Below are positions 61,241-64,000 of a DNA stretch of 64,000 nt, one piece after another. The DNA lies in NCBI GenBank assembly GCA_033807775.1, contig CM066320.1:178036784-178100783 (forward strand), in the 5' to 3' direction. The stretch is from Saussurea involucrata. Taxonomy: Eukaryota > Streptophyta > Magnoliopsida > Asterales > Asteraceae. The stretch's first letter is position 1; the number at the start of each line of letters is the position of its first letter. Under the pieces are notes generated by a model. It ran no database searches. It was not told the origin of the DNA and saw only the letters and a list, made by a program, of their open reading frames with translations. A program made the translations under genes and the position numbers.

Positions 61241-61445
61241 TGATTTTTTTTTATTTTTTTTTAATTTTTTAAATATAACCGTTGGTAAACGACTCCTTTT
61301 TTTAGTTTTATTTTTTAATTTTTTTTTTCAAATTATACACACTATATATATTAACCTCTACCACCTTCATTTTTTCACACCAAAAAACTCTATACTTTCT
61401 TCCATTATTTCTTTAATTTTTTCATCACTTTATTTTTTAGACAAT
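61241..61445 (+). promoter_or_regulatory. AT-rich leader of the Harbinger unit
   Basis: Poly-T/AT-rich sequence with a TATA box (ACTATATATATTAA, about 61341-61353) about 95 bp before the ATG. No terminal inverted repeat is visible, so the left end of the transposon seems lost. Confidence 0.5.
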
Positions 61446-62768
61446 ATGGATTCGCCACAACCCACTTCATCGACCGCATCATCATCATCCATAGACACCG
61501 ACGAGTACTTTGAGCAGCAAAGGGAAATTTTTATAGGGTTGGTTCGAGAAGCTGCAAAATTACATTATGGTAGCACCGCCTCATCGTCAAGAAGAGAACC
61601 GAGGGCCGGGAACATAGAAAGAGGTCGGGTAGCTGCAAACGAGCGGCTTTTGCGGGACTACTTTGGCAACAACCCGGTTTATACACCGGATATGTTTAGA
61701 CGGCGGTTCAGGATGAGCAGGCAACTATTCGAACGAATAGTTGAAGATTTAGCAGGAGAGTATCCGTATTTTACACTTCGGTTGGACGGCAGACGCAAAC
61801 AAGGTTTTTCTCCGATACAAAAGTGTACTTTCGCTATTCGGCAATTGGCGTATGGAGTAGTTGCCGACTCACTTGACGAGTACTTGAGGATGGGAGACAA
61901 AACGTCACGAGATTGTCTGCACAAATTCTGCACAGGTATTATTGAACTCTATGGTAAAAAATATTTACGCAAGCCTACTTATGTTGATATTCAGAAGTTG
62001 TACACCGCGCATGAAGCTAAACACGGATTTCCCGGCATGCTCGGCAGCATAGACTGTACTCATTGGGCGTGGGCAAATTGTCCGGTAGCATGGCGAGGTC
62101 AATTCATGAGAGGTGATCATGAGCACCCGACAATCATGCTAGAAGCAGTGGCCTCCCATGATCTATGGATCTGGCACGCATACTTTGGTGTTGCCGGTTC
62201 CAACAACGACATCAATGTTCTCAATCAGTCGCCCATCTTCAACGATCTCTATGATGGAAAAGCACCCGAGTGCCCTTTTGAGGTGAATGAAGTCACCTAC
62301 AACCACATATATTATCTAGCGGATGGGATATATCTGGAATGGACTACTTTCGTAAAATCATTTACGTGCCCACATGATCATAAACGAAAAAAGTTCAAGT
62401 CCGCGCAAGAATCGGCACGTAAAGATGTTGAACGAGCTTTTGACGTGCTTAAACAACGTTGGCATATACTTCATAACCCGGCACGCGGATGGCATCCGAC
62501 AAGATTGGGAAACATTATGTACGCTTGTGTCATATTACACAATATGATACTCGAAGACGAAGACCATGCCATTTGTGGTGTCGATGAAAACGACCTTGTA
62601 GCGGATGATATCGAAACACAAATCAGTGAGGAACAACGCGCGGCAAATGTTCGAGAAGTCAAAAACGGGAGACTCATAATAACCTTTGGTCGGATTTGGT
62701 CGAACATATTTGGCGTATCCGAGTTCCCAACAACGACGACTAGATTTTTAATGTTTTGTAATTTTTAA
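61446..62768 (+). CDS. PIF/Harbinger transposase (DDE), nearly complete
   Basis: A single-exon protein of 440 residues of the plant PIF/Harbinger transposase family, which cuts and pastes DNA with a DDE catalytic triad. A helix-turn-helix-like N-terminal part contains FRRRFRMSRQLFERIVEDL. The triad is intact: GSIDCTHWAW (Asp about 202), YYLADGIYLEW (Asp about 293) and KDVERAFDVLKQRW (Glu about 329), followed by ACVILHNMILEDE. The last ~33 residues differ from the family: the usual ending with DLVEHIW is visible in another frame from about 62665, so a one-base deletion probably occurred. Autonomous Harbinger elements also need a MYB-like protein, not seen here. The ATG at 61446 follows a TATA box and a CACACC leader. 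Mobility is doubtful because no left terminal repeat is found. Confidence 0.88.
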   Translation: MDSPQPTSSTASSSSIDTDEYFEQQREIFIGLVREAAKLHYGSTASSSRREPRAGNIERGRVAANERLLRDYFGNNPVYTPDMFRRRFRMSRQLFERIVEDLAGEYPYFTLRLDGRRKQGFSPIQKCTFAIRQLAYGVVADSLDEYLRMGDKTSRDCLHKFCTGIIELYGKKYLRKPTYVDIQKLYTAHEAKHGFPGMLGSIDCTHWAWANCPVAWRGQFMRGDHEHPTIMLEAVASHDLWIWHAYFGVAGSNNDINVLNQSPIFNDLYDGKAPECPFEVNEVTYNHIYYLADGIYLEWTTFVKSFTCPHDHKRKKFKSAQESARKDVERAFDVLKQRWHILHNPARGWHPTRLGNIMYACVILHNMILEDEDHAICGVDENDLVADDIETQISEEQRAANVREVKNGRLIITFGRIWSNIFGVSEFPTTTTRFLMFCNF

Positions 62769-63030
62769 ATTTTTAATGAATGTTATGAATTTTTTTTTTA
62801 TTATTTATCTTATTTTTATTTATTAAAAAATATATAAATATTTTTATTTTGTTAAATAATTAAATGTATAAATAAAAGGATTAAAAAAGCTGAGGTGGCA
62901 TCAGGGTTCAGTGGGTTCGTGGGTTGGCGGTACTCCACTTTAGGGTAAGGAGGGTAGGAAAGAGAAAAGCTGATGTGGTGCTGAGGTGGCATCAGGGTTC
63001 GTGGGTAGACGGTACTCATGGTCTAAGTAA
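62769..63030 (+). mobile_element. 3' flank and putative right end of the Harbinger element
   Basis: AT-rich 3' region, then a direct repeat GCTGAGGTGGCATCAGGGTT at 62889 and 62980 with GTGGGT/GGCGGTACTC motifs, as in the subterminal regions of plant Harbinger elements. GGTACTCATGGTCTAAG followed by TAA (63028-63030) may be the right terminus and target site; the matching left terminus is missing. Confidence 0.45.
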
Positions 63031-63710
63031 TTGATTTTGACAAACGTAGTTGGAGTTGTTTAATTTCGGGCATCTTAATTATTTGGTAGTTATACATTAA
63101 TTATTATTCTTAATTATCATCATTATTATTATTTCGATCTAATTGTCTTGCATAGCAATAGCTAGTTATGGATAGAAGAAACTTAATGACTAATTAATCA
63201 ACCACTATTAATTAAACAAACAAAAAAATATTTTTAAACAAAAAAAATGTAGTTGGTATAGATATTCTAATGAAGAGCGCCCAAGTGGCCAATAAAACTA
63301 ATTTCTTAAACAATAAATAAATAATAATAATATAAAAGGGTTAAACAATTGAACCAAAATGAGATGCCACCAATTGTATGAATTAATTTACTTTGATACC
63401 CTTTTGCATCATAATGACTTTCTAGCGAATCTTTGGAGGCGTCATCAAGATTAGTAATTAATTAAACAATGCTAATTGTATAATTAGTCAAATTAATCTT
63501 CTTCCTTATCCTTAACTGCATTGGAGGGATAGATTTATATCGTCTCCAAGCTTCAACTGCACTTGAGACCACGTGTCTTTATATTGCTTTGTTTACGCCA
63601 AGTTCAAAAACAAGATCTTACCAATTGATCTTTAAAAAATTATGAAACTTGGATTAAAGTTTCTATCTAAAATAGAGAATCAAAAGTTAAAATCTCTAAA
63701 AAGAGTTACA
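63031..63710. other. Intergenic DNA
   Basis: AT-rich unique sequence without a gene. ACCACGTGTC at about 63568 contains a G-box core (CACGTG), which may belong to a promoter outside the window. Confidence 0.4.
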
Positions 63711-63968
63711 TTCATCTCCAACAGCTTTGCTATTTTAGAGATTTTAACACAAATTACATTAATATAATATTCTCTAATTTATATTCTCAATACACTTTAA
63801 AAGAAAAAATTAATATAAAATGATAAAATAATTATGTTATTGGTGAATTGAATAAAATAATTATTTCTCTCTCCGATTTAGAGAATTATAGAGAATTCTC
63901 TATATTTAGAGATTTCTCCAAGAATCTCTATTTTAACAAACAAGATAGCAATGCTGTTGGAGATGAAT
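63711..63968. mobile_element. MITE with ATTCATCTCCAACAGC terminal repeats
   Basis: 258 bp. The left end ATTCATCTCCAACAGCTTTG pairs with the right end CAATGCTGTTGGAGATGAAT; subterminal 'tattttagagatt' is also inverted. The interior is AT-rich and noncoding. The target duplication is not clear, so the superfamily is open. Confidence 0.65.
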
Positions 63969-64000
63969 AGCAAACAAAAACCTATTTTTTTCTATTTTAG

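Overview
The window is plant nuclear DNA: AT-rich, with one intron-containing WRKY transcription factor gene, several MITE-type DNA transposons and a deep stack of nested LTR retrotransposons. The mix of retroelement lineages (chromodomain Ty3 of Tekay/Del type, Tat/Retand, Athila, Copia, a noncoding LARD-like element) fits a eudicot. I cannot name the species; Asteraceae is a guess only.

Layout. 1-2500 holds the end of one MITE and two adjacent fold-back elements inserted in TA repeats. 2500-5127 is the promoter and three-exon gene of a group IIe WRKY protein (WRKY65/69-like), with a MITE in intron 2. 5128-9898 is intergenic DNA with a CACTA MITE (3-bp TSD), a Mutator-type MITE (9-bp TSD), a hAT-like remnant, a small tandem duplication and a CACTA end. 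9899-61240 is one retrotransposon pile. The host is the 3' LTR and chromodomain end of a minus-strand Tekay element. A Copia element (10172-51081, TSD GTTAG) and a Tat element (51168-59767, TSD ATAAC) sit inside that LTR. The Copia carries a young Tekay element in its 5' LTR (10457-20055, TSD CGCGG), a rearranged Tat element in pol (22924-29481, TSD GACTC), a solo LTR (30786-33418, TSD TAGAC) and a pol-less Athila element in its 3' LTR (34729-51060, TSD ATTTT). The Athila in turn holds a LARD-like element (39246-48503, TSD CCCGG). The Tat element at 51-60 kb carries its own solo LTR (52585-53470, TSD AGTAC). 61446-62768 is a nearly complete PIF/Harbinger transposase, and the window ends in intergenic DNA with a MITE.

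Biologically, the WRKY gene is the only clear host gene. Of the retroelements only the 10.5-20 kb Tekay copy looks recently active: its LTRs are almost identical and its reading frames are open, with gag and pol separated by what looks like a 91-bp intron. The two Tat copies are reciprocal deletion derivatives: one keeps gag-protease plus an intron-containing antisense gene, the other keeps RT/RNase H/integrase. A recurring theme is arrays of short hairpins with paired base changes inside the LTRs or 3' regions of unrelated families.
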